Assembly: GCF_001866055.1 (NCBI RefSeq)
Contig: NZ_MLQS01000004.1
Coordinates: 205 to 21,836 of the forward strand
Direction: 5' to 3'
DNA: 21,632 nucleotides
Source of the DNA: Anaerobacillus alkalidiazotrophicus
Lineage (GTDB): Bacteria > Bacillota > Bacilli > Bacillales_H > Anaerobacillaceae
Shown here: piece by piece, positions 1 to 8,088 of the stretch
Position numbering within the stretch: the stretch's first letter is position 1
Layout: every line of letters begins with the position of its first letter
Notes under the pieces: model-generated
The model's input: the letters and a program-made list of their open reading frames with translations, nothing else
The model's database searches: none
Told to the model about the DNA's origin: nothing
Made by a program: the position numbers and the translations under genes

Positions 1-473
<473 letters not shown>

Positions 474-549
474 AGTGTTTGATAAAGCTCAAAATTTAAA
501 TTCATTGACGAGATATTTACTATCTCTTTAATTCGCTTGGCTGTGTGTT

Positions 550-566
550 CAGTTTTCAAAGAACAA
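550..566 (-). promoter_or_regulatory. rRNA leader boxA-like antitermination site
   Basis: On the minus strand the leader reads TGTTCTTTGAAAACTG, the boxA-type element typical of Bacillus rRNA leaders. It lies about 80 nt upstream of the 16S 5' end and downstream of the promoter, the place where NusB/NusE load for rRNA antitermination. Confidence 0.75.
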
Positions 567-599
567 ATCCACTTCATTTTTTTCAACAACAAGGATTTC

Positions 600-629
600 A
601 TTATAACAAAAATCCAATTGGTGAGTCAA
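600..629 (-). promoter_or_regulatory. rrn promoter (sigma-A)
   Basis: The minus strand shows -35 TTGACT (624-629) and a perfect -10 TATAAT (600-605) separated by 18 nt, about 125 nt before the 16S 5' end. This is the P2-like rrn promoter. A weaker upstream match, TTGATT-17-TAAATT (roughly 675-705), could be a P1. A GTCGCT/AGCGAC hairpin with a 3-nt loop (652-666) lies between the two. Confidence 0.85.
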
Positions 630-898
630 TGTTTTTTTAAAATCATTTAGCGTCGCTCGCAGCGACATATATTAATTTATCATAACTCCAGAAGTAAATC
701 AAGTGCTTTTTAAAAACTTTTTTTTATTTCTCTTCTGTTACTTGCTCAACAGAAATTTATTTTAATGCTTTTCACACTATAAGTCAATATGAATTTTTTC
801 TAAGACTCAATAATACTTTCGTAGAGAATTTACAACTAAATGATGAGAGCTATATAAATAACTAAATCGATTCCACGAGGTAATATTTCACACTAACC

Positions 899-1301
899 TC
901 AATTCAAAAAAAGGATAGCAAATTCTTTTCGTCCAACATCCACACCGACAGATGAGTTAGTTTTAGGCAGTTTTTGAACTTCCACTTCTGCAAATAGATA
1001 CAAAATATTTGCCACTTGGATTACGTCTAATCGTAGCGTAAAGAATACAGCCTTCTACATCACGACTTTTTGCAAACGTAACTAACCCGAGTTTAGGTAA
1101 CTTAATCTTGTTACCTACAATAGCGATATTGCCGTTCGTGAGTTTTGTTGTGTAGGACTGAACTTTATTCTTTTTAGACTTAAAGCGTGGTGCTTTATTC
1201 TGTTTCTTGAAGAATCTTGAATATGAATCAGCAAGGTTTTTAAGTGAGGATTGAATAGCAATGCTGTCAACTTCTTTTAACCATACTAAGTTAAATCTTA
1301 A
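899..1301 (-). pseudogene. tnpB (IS200/IS605 OrfB) relic, truncated at both ends and frameshifted
   Basis: The minus strand has an open stretch of about 105 codons whose translation includes NLVWLKEVDS, APRFKSKKNKVQSY, NKIKLPKLG and PSGKYFVSIC, followed after a frameshift near 988-993 by PKTNSSVGVDVGRKEFAI. This is the order seen in TnpB: the wedge/helical region, the beta-rich part, then the first RuvC motif with its Asp (GVDVG). The N-terminal ~80 residues and everything after RuvC-I (remaining catalytic residues, zinc finger) are missing. The frameshift is best explained by loss of two bases in the ICAEVEV-equivalent segment. No start codon is left, so it is dead. TnpB is the RNA-guided nuclease of IS200/IS605 and IS1341-type elements. 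The rest of the 474-1376 gap holds only rrn control signals and an IS-end relic at 1300-1336. Confidence 0.85.
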
Positions 1302-1336
1302 GGTGAGGTCTTACCGTCCCTTAAGAGAGAGAGAAC
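1300..1336 (+). mobile_element. Degenerate IS200/IS605-type right-end relic
   Basis: The plus strand reads GGTGAGGTCTTACCGTCCC then TTAAGAG. This matches, with a few changes, the right ends of the small elements at 11180, 12195 and 19756 (GGTGGGGGTCTTAC.TGCCCC then TTAAGAG). It abuts the truncated 5' side of the tnpB relic but points the other way, so the locus is rearranged rather than being one intact element. Confidence 0.5.
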
Positions 1337-1376
1337 AAAACCATCCCTAATCTAGTCAACCGAAATTAAAATTAAG

Positions 1377-1405
1377 TTGACATTCAGTTGTCAGTTTTTT
1401 ATGAT
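1377..1405 (+). promoter_or_regulatory. bioY promoter (sigma-A)
   Basis: A perfect -35 TTGACA (1377-1382) and -10 TATGAT (1400-1405) with a 17-nt spacer lie 38 nt upstream of the bioY start. The BirA-like operator begins two bases after the -10, so repressor binding would block transcription initiation. Confidence 0.8.
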
Positions 1406-1406
1406 A

Positions 1407-1439
1407 ATTGTAAACTAATACTAACTAGAGGTGAACAAT
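1407..1439 (+). promoter_or_regulatory. BirA (biotin repressor) operator
   Basis: Imperfect inverted repeat ATTGTAAAC - 15 nt - GTGAACAAT. The half-sites and spacing match the BirA operators known before bio and bioY genes (TTGTAAAC/GTTTACAA or TTGTTAACC/GGTTAACAA types). It covers the likely transcription start, and its right half contains part of the bioY ribosome binding site (AGAGGTG, 1427-1433). Confidence 0.75.
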
Positions 1440-1443
1440 ACCG

Positions 1444-2049
1444 ATGAAAAATCAAAAATATCGAGCAATACAGATTACTTACATAGCAATGTTTGCTGCA
1501 TTAATGGCAATTGGAGCTAACGCAACTTCATTTATTGTGATTGGACCTGTTCCACTAACTCTACAAACCTTTTTCGCTATCCTAGCCGGAGCTCTTTTAG
1601 GGTCTCGTCTCGGAAGCATGTCAATGATCGTTTATACTCTTATAGGATTAATTGGCGTTCCAGTATTCTCTCAATTAACAGGTGGCTTTGCAGTTTTATT
1701 TAGACCTACATTCGGATTTATACTATCCTACATTATTCTCGCATATGTTACAGGAAAAATCGTAGAAGCAGTAGAAGCAAATGGTAAAAAACCTAAAATA
1801 GGTACATTCTTGATCGCATGTTTCGTTGGACTTATTCTTAACTACGTAATCGGAACCACTTATATGTATGCTTCACTCAAATACTTCATTGGAAGTATGG
1901 AGGAATTAACTTATTTGGGAGCATGGAAAATGATGACTATTTTCCTTTATAAAGATATTGCAGTTACAATTTTAGCAGCATTACTTTGTCCAAGAATATA
2001 TAAGGTTGTTAATAAATCAACTAAAAACATCCCAAATTCAGCTGCTTAA
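1444..2049 (+). CDS. bioY: Biotin ECF transporter substrate-binding subunit BioY
   Basis: A 201-residue integral membrane protein of usual BioY length. BioY is the S component of the energy-coupling-factor biotin importer and pairs with a shared EcfA-EcfA'-EcfT module encoded elsewhere. Visible traits are about six hydrophobic helices and the conserved N-terminal segment with IGPVPLTLQTFFAILAGALL (residues 33-52) followed by LGSRLG. The FSQLTGGFAVLFRPTFGF segment holds the family GG...PT.G.. motif. ATG is preceded by AGAGGTG with a 10-nt gap. The gene is monocistronic: its own promoter and BirA-type operator lie upstream and a terminator follows. It corresponds to B. subtilis yuiG, the first gene of the conserved yui block. 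Biotin-repressed expression is inferred from the operator. Confidence 0.95.
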   Translation: MKNQKYRAIQITYIAMFAALMAIGANATSFIVIGPVPLTLQTFFAILAGALLGSRLGSMSMIVYTLIGLIGVPVFSQLTGGFAVLFRPTFGFILSYIILAYVTGKIVEAVEANGKKPKIGTFLIACFVGLILNYVIGTTYMYASLKYFIGSMEELTYLGAWKMMTIFLYKDIAVTILAALLCPRIYKVVNKSTKNIPNSAA

Positions 2050-2106
2050 CTTTCGTATAGCAAACACCAAAGTTAGATTAAATTGAACAATTTATTTTTA
2101 CTATAT

Positions 2107-2153
2107 TAAAAGACTTATCGCTTCTTTAAAATAATAAGCGATAAGTCTTTTTT
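2107..2153 (+). terminator. Intrinsic terminator of bioY
   Basis: Perfect 15-16 bp stem (AAAGACTTATCGCTT / AAGCGATAAGTCTTT) with a 12-nt loop, followed by a T run. The convergent gene to its right ends at 2152 inside it, so it may serve both strands. Confidence 0.9.
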
Positions 2154-2787
2154 ACATTTCAATAGATTTTACAGAGAAATGATCCATTAAATAATTTCCA
2201 TTTTCATAAACAAATGTTAAAGCAAGACTTATATAGTCTTGAGGTGGGTAACCGTAGCGGGCATATTGATGGTATTTTATTTCTCCTTCTTCCTCATTAT
2301 AAAAATTTACCAATATCGCATCCCCTTGGAGAACAATCTTATCATCAATCCTCTGAACATCTAATTCTTCAAAATTTATCAACCTCAATGCCGGGTTTAA
2401 AAACGAGTCTTTCACCGTATTATAATAACTACGATTTGTTGTTTGTGATAAAAAATTATACGTATCACTTAAATATTCTTGATATTCTTGTCTATATACA
2501 TACATATTTTCATTTTCTTCAAATAAAGTTTCAATAACTAAATCAAATCCGGAATCTGTAACTTTATCATTTAATAAATCAGCAATCTCTTCTTTACTTT
2601 GAAATGACCGATTATAGTATTGCTCACCTTTTTGTGTATGATCTTTAAAAAGTTCACTAATAGCAACAACAAGTTCATAATAATCCCTTTTTAACTTGTC
2701 CTCATTTATTATAAGTAATTTATTACTAGTTATCGCTAACATTAAAAAGAATATTATGACAGACGCTAATATCACTTTCTTTTCCAA
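2152..2787 (-). CDS. Hypothetical protein with N-terminal membrane anchor
   Basis: 211 residues with one hydrophobic N-terminal segment (about residues 5-20: VILASVIIFFLMLAI) after a short basic start. It is likely an uncleaved anchor or signal peptide with the rest outside the membrane. The remainder is acidic and rich in Tyr/Asn (YYNRSF, YQEYLSDTYNF, YHQYARYGYPPQDY) with no Cys and no catalytic motif I recognise. The start is TTG with a strong AGGTGAGG site about 8 nt upstream. It converges on bioY and its stop lies within the bioY terminator. I cannot assign a function; a secreted or surface DUF protein of Bacillaceae is the best description. Confidence 0.75.
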   Translation of the reverse strand: MEKKVILASVIIFFLMLAITSNKLLIINEDKLKRDYYELVVAISELFKDHTQKGEQYYNRSFQSKEEIADLLNDKVTDSGFDLVIETLFEENENMYVYRQEYQEYLSDTYNFLSQTTNRSYYNTVKDSFLNPALRLINFEELDVQRIDDKIVLQGDAILVNFYNEEEGEIKYHQYARYGYPPQDYISLALTFVYENGNYLMDHFSVKSIEM

Positions 2788-2865
2788 AACAAAACCTCAC
2801 CTCTTTTTCGTTCTATAGTAATAGACGATTAGTCAAAGTGAAAAGTTTCAAATTTTTATCAAAAA

Positions 2866-2944
2866 TAAAAAAAGATGACCAGAACGTATATAATTTCAAA
2901 TAATGCATTAACATTAATGAAAGAATAAACTTCTAGTCATCTAT
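2866..2944 (-). terminator. Terminator of the yuiF-like gene
   Basis: On the minus strand AGATGACTAGAA (from 2942) pairs with TTCTGGTCATCT (to 2873), with one G-U pair, and is followed by a run of T. The intervening 46 nt contain a smaller hairpin. It starts just after the yuiF stop codon. Confidence 0.7.
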
Positions 2945-2952
2945 ATTTATTT

Positions 2953-4275
2953 TTACAATACCATTGCCGCAATCCAACCAAATACGATTAAAGGTAAATT
3001 AAAGTGTAAAAATGTCGGTACACACGTATCCCAAATATGATTGTGTTGACCATCGGCATTTAATCCAGCAGTTGGTCCTAGCGTACTATCAGAAGCTGGA
3101 GATCCAGCATCACCTAACGCAGCCGCAGTACCAATTAGTGCTATTGTTGCAAGCGGACTAAAACCTACAGCTAATGATAATGGTACAAATAGGGTCGCGA
3201 TAATTGGAATAGTGGAGAAAGATGAGCCAATTCCCATTGTGATAAACAAACCAACAATTAGCATAAGCAATGCCGCTAACCCTCTATTATCACCGATAAT
3301 ATTTACTGATTGTTCAACAAGTAAATCAACATGCCCAGTTTCTCTAATTACAGCAGCGAATCCCGAAGCTGTTATCATTACAAAACCGATAAAAGCCATC
3401 ATCTTCATACCATCAGTTAAAAGGTCTTCCGTTTTCTTCACACTAATTTTCCCACTAAACAGTAAAATTACTAAACCTACTAAAGCACTTAAAATCATAG
3501 ACTTCGTTTCTAATTGAACAATTAGGGCTCCTACGATTGCTATGATTGAAACGATAATCGCACGTAACGAAACCGCTTCTTCAGTAGCTGCTACTTCATT
3601 ATTTAGCTTAACATTTTGGTATATTCTAGCTTTTCTATACGTGAAGAATAACGCAATTACTAAGCCAATGGCCATACCTAGTGTTGGTAAAAGGAGAGCT
3701 TTTGGAATATCGGTCATACTAATGACCATCCCACTCTCTTCCATGTTTGTTTGAATAATCCCGTGAAATATAAGACCAAAACCAGCAGGTACTAATATAT
3801 ATGGAGCTTTTAAACCAAATGTAATAACACTTGCAATTCCTCTTCTATCAATTTTTAACTCATTTAACACTTGCAACAACGGCGGTATTAAAATAGGGAT
3901 AAAGGCGATATGAATTGGAATAACATTTTGTGAAAAGCAAGAAATTGTTAAGATAACTAGAATTAAAAGGACTTTCGAGAGACTTTTATTTCTACTTTCT
4001 CCTTCTTTCCCAACCTTCTTAACAGCAAAATCGACAAACACTTTCGGAAGACCTGTTTTAGAAATCGCAATAGCAAACCCACCCAATAAAGCATAACTTA
4101 ATGCCACCGTGGCGCTACCACCTAGTCCACCTGTAAAAACATCCAGAGTTTCGGTAATCGATAGTCCACCGATCAAACCACCTGCTAGAGCTCCTACTAA
4201 TAAAGCAATAACAACATGCACTCGTAATAAACTTAATAAAAGCATTAAAAAAACAGCAATAATTACAGCATTCAT
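2953..4275 (-). CDS. yuiF: YuiF family membrane transporter (Na+/H+ antiporter-like, NhaC/GntP type)
   Basis: 440 residues, polytopic, with about 11-12 hydrophobic segments. The C-terminal block GDAGSPASDSTLGPTAGLN (about residues 388-406), then DGQHNHIWDTCVPTF, is characteristic of the YuiF family and resembles the ion-transporter-superfamily discontinuous-helix region. The central FSQNVIPIHIAFIPILIPP segment (residues about 114-132) is the matching first-repeat motif. The family is annotated as a Na+/H+ antiporter or putative amino acid transporter; the substrate is not proven. ATG with GAAGGAG upstream. Gene order (bioY, yuiF, pepA, yuiD, yuiC) matches B. subtilis, but here a TRAP operon and a repeat separate it from pepA. 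Confidence 0.88.
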   Translation of the reverse strand: MNAVIIAVFLMLLLSLLRVHVVIALLVGALAGGLIGGLSITETLDVFTGGLGGSATVALSYALLGGFAIAISKTGLPKVFVDFAVKKVGKEGESRNKSLSKVLLILVILTISCFSQNVIPIHIAFIPILIPPLLQVLNELKIDRRGIASVITFGLKAPYILVPAGFGLIFHGIIQTNMEESGMVISMTDIPKALLLPTLGMAIGLVIALFFTYRKARIYQNVKLNNEVAATEEAVSLRAIIVSIIAIVGALIVQLETKSMILSALVGLVILLFSGKISVKKTEDLLTDGMKMMAFIGFVMITASGFAAVIRETGHVDLLVEQSVNIIGDNRGLAALLMLIVGLFITMGIGSSFSTIPIIATLFVPLSLAVGFSPLATIALIGTAAALGDAGSPASDSTLGPTAGLNADGQHNHIWDTCVPTFLHFNLPLIVFGWIAAMVL

Positions 4276-4396
4276 AATTTATTAGTCTCCTTCACTTTAC
4301 TCTGATAAACTGATAACGTATTAAAATGAAGGTAACATGTAAACTACTAATATGTCAATATACTATTTTAAAAAAGAAAAGATTTAGTGGAGCCTC

Positions 4397-4657
4397 TAGA
4401 AAAGCGCAAGGCGCCTTGATCACGAGCGATAGGCACTGGAGGGCCTTGACAGAAGCCGCTCTTCGGCTTCTTACGTTTACGTGCTTCTGCGTCTGACAGC
4501 AATGCTTCGAAGTAGGCTTCCTCGAAGCATTGCTGCATGAAGCTAATCGACGAAGGATCTCAAGCAGTAATTGAAGTCTGTTGCTTGACTGAAGTGACCG
4601 AGCTCGTAGGCGCTGAAGCTAGACAGTTTCCAAATAAGGAATTTTCTTGCCTTATTA
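4397..4657 (+). repeat. Dispersed multi-hairpin repeat R, copy 1
   Basis: About 260 bp without coding potential, rich in short GC stems. It begins AGAAAAGCGCAAGGCGCC and ends ACCGAGCTCGTAGGCGCTGA - AGCTAGACAGTTTCC. The two ends are complementary (GCGCC/GGCGC and ACGAGC/GCTCGT), so a transcript or single strand would close into a stem. Inside lie a 7-bp hairpin (GAAGCCG/CGGCTTC, 4452-4470) and a 13-bp hairpin (4498-4510 with 4522-4534). Related copies are at 10011, 11101 (partial), 16221 and 19581 (partial). It fills most of the 4276-4696 gap and ends at the A-run of the dctP terminator. Similar GCGCC...AGCTAGACA intergenic repeats are common in Bacillaceae, and their function is unknown to me. 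Confidence 0.85.
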
Positions 4658-4658
4658 C

Positions 4659-4687
4659 AAAAACCTAGCTACTATTAGTAGCTAGGT
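4659..4687 (-). terminator. Terminator of dctP (dctQMP operon)
   Basis: Minus strand: ACCTAGCTACTA pairs with TAGTAGCTAGGT with a minimal loop, followed by TTTTT. It lies just after the dctP stop codon and touches repeat R copy 1 on its far side. Confidence 0.9.
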
Positions 4688-4696
4688 CCTTCCGTA

Positions 4697-5818
4697 TTAA
4701 TTCTGTGCCGCTTCAATTTCTTCAATTAACAGATTGAGGATTTTTTCCGCATCTTCACCTACATCTTCAATAAAGAAATCACGAACCGGAATTGCCAATT
4801 CCCTAAACGCTTCTCTTTCTTCTGGAGTTAACTCAATTACTTCAGTCGGATGAGTATCATTGTTTATGATCGCATCTAATAGTTCATTGTTCATTCTTTC
4901 CTGCATTTCATAAGCTACTGGTCTCATTTCTTCCACAGTTTCCAAAATCATGTCTTGGATATCCGTTGGTAACCCGTTAAAGAATTGTGTATTAACTGTT
5001 GTCATTGCAACATAAATGTTATGCTCTGAAATCGTCATATAATCTTGAACTTCATGGAATTTGGCATCTTCAATAAAAAAGATTGGGTTTTCCTGTCCTT
5101 CCACTACACCTAGTTGTAAACTAGTGTATAACTCGCCCCAACTCATTTCTGTCGGACTCGCTCCGTATGCCTCATACGAGCGTAAAATTAATGGTGATGA
5201 TTGTGTTCTCATTTTAAAGCCTTGGAAATCTTCTGGTGTACGTAGCTCACTATTTCCAGTCCATTGCATCGCGCCCTCTGTCCAATAAGCTAATGGTGTA
5301 ATATTAAAGCTTTCATATTTCTCAGTTAAGTGAACATTTAACGCTTCACTCGTATTTAAAATTTGTTGGTTTAACTCCATATCGTCAGTAAATAAAAAGT
5401 GAAGGGCAAACAATTGACCTTCTCTTACCATTGTACCAGTAAACCCAGGTGAAATAATCGCAAACTCAACTCCACCACTTTGCAATAAAGTTACCTGACT
5501 ATCTTCAGACATAACACCATACTCATGAACTTCGATATTAATTCTACCGTCTGATTTTTCTTTTAATATTTCTGCAAACTTTGCCGCATACTCATATTGT
5601 ACTTGACCTTCATATTCCTCAGTTATAAAATTCCAATCATAAACTTCATCACTTCCAGTAGCCTCTCCCTCTGCTCCATCAACATTACCATCGTTTTGAT
5701 CTTGTCCTAAATCACCGTTAACATTCGATTCAGTTTCTCCACCACCACACGCTACTAGGATCATTGCTAATACAAGCGTGAAGCAAGTTAATAATAAGCT
5801 CTTTTTACGTAAAAACAT
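4697..5818 (-). CDS. dctP: TRAP transporter solute-binding lipoprotein DctP
   Basis: Extracytoplasmic substrate receptor of a tripartite ATP-independent periplasmic (TRAP) transporter. It has a lipoprotein signal: KK, a hydrophobic core, then lipobox LVAC with Cys at residue 24, then an acidic Gly/Asn/Asp-rich linker typical of a Gram-positive tether. The DctP fold shows LRTPEDFQGFKMRTQ (with the conserved Arg near residue 204 that usually binds the substrate carboxylate) and MSWGELYTSLQLGVVEGQEN. I chose ATG at 5818 (373 residues), 6 nt after GGGGG; an upstream TTG at 5821 would be only 3 nt from that site. It is the last gene of dctQ-dctM-dctP, 80 nt after dctM. The ligand is probably an organic acid, but it cannot be read from sequence alone. 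Confidence 0.93.
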   Translation of the reverse strand: MFLRKKSLLLTCFTLVLAMILVACGGGETESNVNGDLGQDQNDGNVDGAEGEATGSDEVYDWNFITEEYEGQVQYEYAAKFAEILKEKSDGRINIEVHEYGVMSEDSQVTLLQSGGVEFAIISPGFTGTMVREGQLFALHFLFTDDMELNQQILNTSEALNVHLTEKYESFNITPLAYWTEGAMQWTGNSELRTPEDFQGFKMRTQSSPLILRSYEAYGASPTEMSWGELYTSLQLGVVEGQENPIFFIEDAKFHEVQDYMTISEHNIYVAMTTVNTQFFNGLPTDIQDMILETVEEMRPVAYEMQERMNNELLDAIINNDTHPTEVIELTPEEREAFRELAIPVRDFFIEDVGEDAEKILNLLIEEIEAAQN

Positions 5819-5900
5819 CAAATACCCCCATAATATTTTTTATTTACTCCAATGAATGAACACTGGCTAGTAACGAAAAGTTATAAAGAATACAATTTCA

Positions 5901-7175
5901 CTACATAATATAACGATAAAATAATGAAATCTCTTCGATCATAATTACTAGTATCGCAACAAAAATGAGCATTAATATGTACGGCGGTGTCCCTTTTATT
6001 ACATCTAAATAAGAACGATTAAAAACCGCACTTGCTGTAAAGATATCTACTCCAAATGGTGGTGTAGCCGAACCAAGCGCAGCTTGAAACGTGATTACCA
6101 CACCTAAATGAACCGGATCAACTCCAGCTGCCATTGCAACTGGATAAAAAATCGGCGTCAAAATTAAAATTACGACAATCGGATCAACAAACATGCATCC
6201 AATAAAGAAAAAGATTGCTACCATAAATAAGACGAAAAGTGCTGTAGGTTCAGTTGGGAAAACTGCCGAAGTTACTAACTGAGGAATTCTCGCGAATGAT
6301 ATCACCCAAGAGAATGCTTGACCTCCAGCGACTAACACAAAAACTGCTGAAGTAACCAACCCAGTTGATAATGCAATTTTGGGAACTTCTGATATTTTTA
6401 TCGAACGAAAGATAAGTACTTCTAAAATGAGAGCATATAAAACAGAAATACCCGCAGCCTCTGTTGGTGTAAATATCCCAGAGTAAATTCCACCTACGAT
6501 AATAAGAGGAAAGCCTAAAGGAAACAACGCACGTTTCGTAAACTGAAAACGCTCTGCCCAGGTTGCCTTTTCAGCTAAAGGGATATTATATCGCCTCGCA
6601 TGAATATAACTATACACTGCAAAAAACAAAAAGATTAATAAACCAGGACCAATCCCTGCAATAAATAACTCACCAGGAGATGTTCCTGATACTACTGCGT
6701 AAACAATCATCCCTATACTTGGAGGTATTAATAACGCAATATCACTAGCGTTAATAATTAATGCTATCGCACTCGAATCTTTATATCCCACCGACAACAA
6801 GCGTTGACGCATCGGCTTTCCAATTGCGACAACAGTGGCTTGAGTAGAGCCCGAAATAGAACCGAACAACGTGCATGCTGCAGCTGTTGTAATTGCATAA
6901 CCACCACGCACGTGACCTATGAAGCTACCAATAAAATCTAGTAACCGTTTCGATGTTTTTCCTGTAGACATAATATCTGCTGCAAAGATAAACAACGGAA
7001 CCGCTAGTAGAACATACCCACTTACACCCTCCATCATTTGTTGAATCATAAACCACGGATCAATATTAGGAAAGTAGATTAATAGGACAACCAAAGGTGC
7101 GGCAATTAACGGTATCATCATTGGAAAGCCTAATAAAAGTAAGACAATCATGATTATTAATAATGTTGCGACCAT
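5901..7175 (-). CDS. dctM: TRAP transporter large permease subunit DctM
   Basis: 424 residues, highly hydrophobic with about 12 membrane segments, the usual size for DctM, the ion-coupled transport subunit of TRAP systems. Characteristic stretches are VPLFIFAADIMSTGKTSKRL (about 60-79), TLFGSISGSTQATVVAIG, LIINASDIALLIPPSIGMIVYA, GGIYSGIFTPTEAAGISVLY and PIVVILILTPIFYPVA...LGVVITFQAALGSATPPFG. These are the paired, Pro/Gly-rich hairpin motifs of the two inverted repeats. ATG follows GAGAGG. It starts 16 nt after dctQ, so the two are translated from one message. TRAP transport is Na+-driven, which would suit a sodium-using Bacillaceae, but that is inference. Confidence 0.95.
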   Translation of the reverse strand: MVATLLIIMIVLLLLGFPMMIPLIAAPLVVLLIYFPNIDPWFMIQQMMEGVSGYVLLAVPLFIFAADIMSTGKTSKRLLDFIGSFIGHVRGGYAITTAAACTLFGSISGSTQATVVAIGKPMRQRLLSVGYKDSSAIALIINASDIALLIPPSIGMIVYAVVSGTSPGELFIAGIGPGLLIFLFFAVYSYIHARRYNIPLAEKATWAERFQFTKRALFPLGFPLIIVGGIYSGIFTPTEAAGISVLYALILEVLIFRSIKISEVPKIALSTGLVTSAVFVLVAGGQAFSWVISFARIPQLVTSAVFPTEPTALFVLFMVAIFFFIGCMFVDPIVVILILTPIFYPVAMAAGVDPVHLGVVITFQAALGSATPPFGVDIFTASAVFNRSYLDVIKGTPPYILMLIFVAILVIMIEEISLFYRYIM

Positions 7176-7191
7176 ATTTTTTCCTCTCTAT

Positions 7192-7809
7192 CTATATAAT
7201 TTGTTTTACAGCTTCACTTTTCTCTTCTACCTGTGTTTTTGGACCTTTGTTATTTTCTTGCTCTGAGAAATCCTTTTTATCCGTACCGATATACACCTCT
7301 TCTTCTTTAACATTAATCCACATGTTTCGTAAAAATTGCAGCGCTCCTAACACAAAGCCAATTGGTAAAAACACTGCCATAAAATAAGCCGGGACTTCAA
7401 GAGCCGTTGTTACTCGTCCAGTGTCTTTTACCCAAAGAACATACTCAAACGAAAAATAAGCGAGCACTAACAAAACGACTGCTGTAACAAACGATATTGT
7501 AATCGCTAGAAATTTCTTTACCATTTTTGGCGCTAGATCAAAAAATGCACTCATTCTTATATGCCTACCTTGTCTAGCTGCATAGCTAATTCCCATAAAG
7601 GTTGCAACTATTACTGCGAAATTACTCACTTCTTGAGCGAAAGACCAACTATTTCCCGTTAACGCTCGACTTAAAACATTTCCAATAATCATCACTGAGA
7701 TCAGTATAATTGCGTAACTTAAAATAAAAGTTTCTACCTTCATTACAAATCTGTCTAACCTTTTTATAAAGTCCAAATGAGAAAGCCCCTCTCTTTTCTT
7801 ATTAAACAT
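7192..7809 (-). CDS. dctQ: TRAP transporter small permease subunit DctQ
   Basis: 205 residues with four hydrophobic segments, the DctQ topology. It shows the family features GNVLSRALTGNSWSFAQEVSNF (first hairpin, conserved SW.EE-like region) and MGISYAARQGRHIRMSAFFD. It is the small membrane subunit that forms a complex with DctM, and the first gene of the operon. The start is uncertain. The ATG at 7809 has AAAGGG directly against it, too close to work well. A TTG at codon 12 (7776) has AGAGAGGGG 9 nt upstream and would give a standard DctQ N-terminus (MDFIKRLDRFV, 194 residues). The C-terminal ~30 residues are charged and cytoplasmic. Confidence 0.9.
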   Translation of the reverse strand: MFNKKREGLSHLDFIKRLDRFVMKVETFILSYAIILISVMIIGNVLSRALTGNSWSFAQEVSNFAVIVATFMGISYAARQGRHIRMSAFFDLAPKMVKKFLAITISFVTAVVLLVLAYFSFEYVLWVKDTGRVTTALEVPAYFMAVFLPIGFVLGALQFLRNMWINVKEEEVYIGTDKKDFSEQENNKGPKTQVEEKSEAVKQII

Positions 7810-7917
7810 CCCTTTTTACTGGGTTTAATTTTGTGATACTAGGAACTTCACTGTTTTGTAAGTTGTATATCGATCAACACTAACTAACATCAGAAAGATG
7901 ACAAATCGCGTATATTT

Positions 7918-7946
7918 ATCTTATAGCATAGCGTTTTTCTTATCAA
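7918..7946 (-). promoter_or_regulatory. Candidate promoter of dctQMP
   Basis: Minus strand: -35 TTGATA (7941-7946), 17-nt spacer, -10 TAAGAT (7918-7923), about 110 nt before the dctQ ATG. I see no two-component DctS/DctR pair or clear cre site beside it. The rest of 7810-8088 holds no gene I can support. Confidence 0.5.
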
Positions 7947-8088
7947 ATGCGTTATGTAAGGATTAATATGGATTTTAATTGGTATAATACGGTTACGTTT
8001 GATGAAACTAGCGATAGATACAAATACTCCCAACATCTCCCATATACTCCCACATTCTAATAATTCAACAAATTTCAAACTTGAAAAT

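Noticed and set aside
2214..2537. 107-codon plus-strand ORF
   Set aside because: Antisense to the hypothetical gene at 2152-2787, which has a clear ribosome site; the frame shows no domain.
7913..7950. CcpA cre site before dctQ
   Set aside because: GAAAAACGCTATGC resembles a cre but is out of register by one base and lacks the TG start and CA end, so I do not call it.
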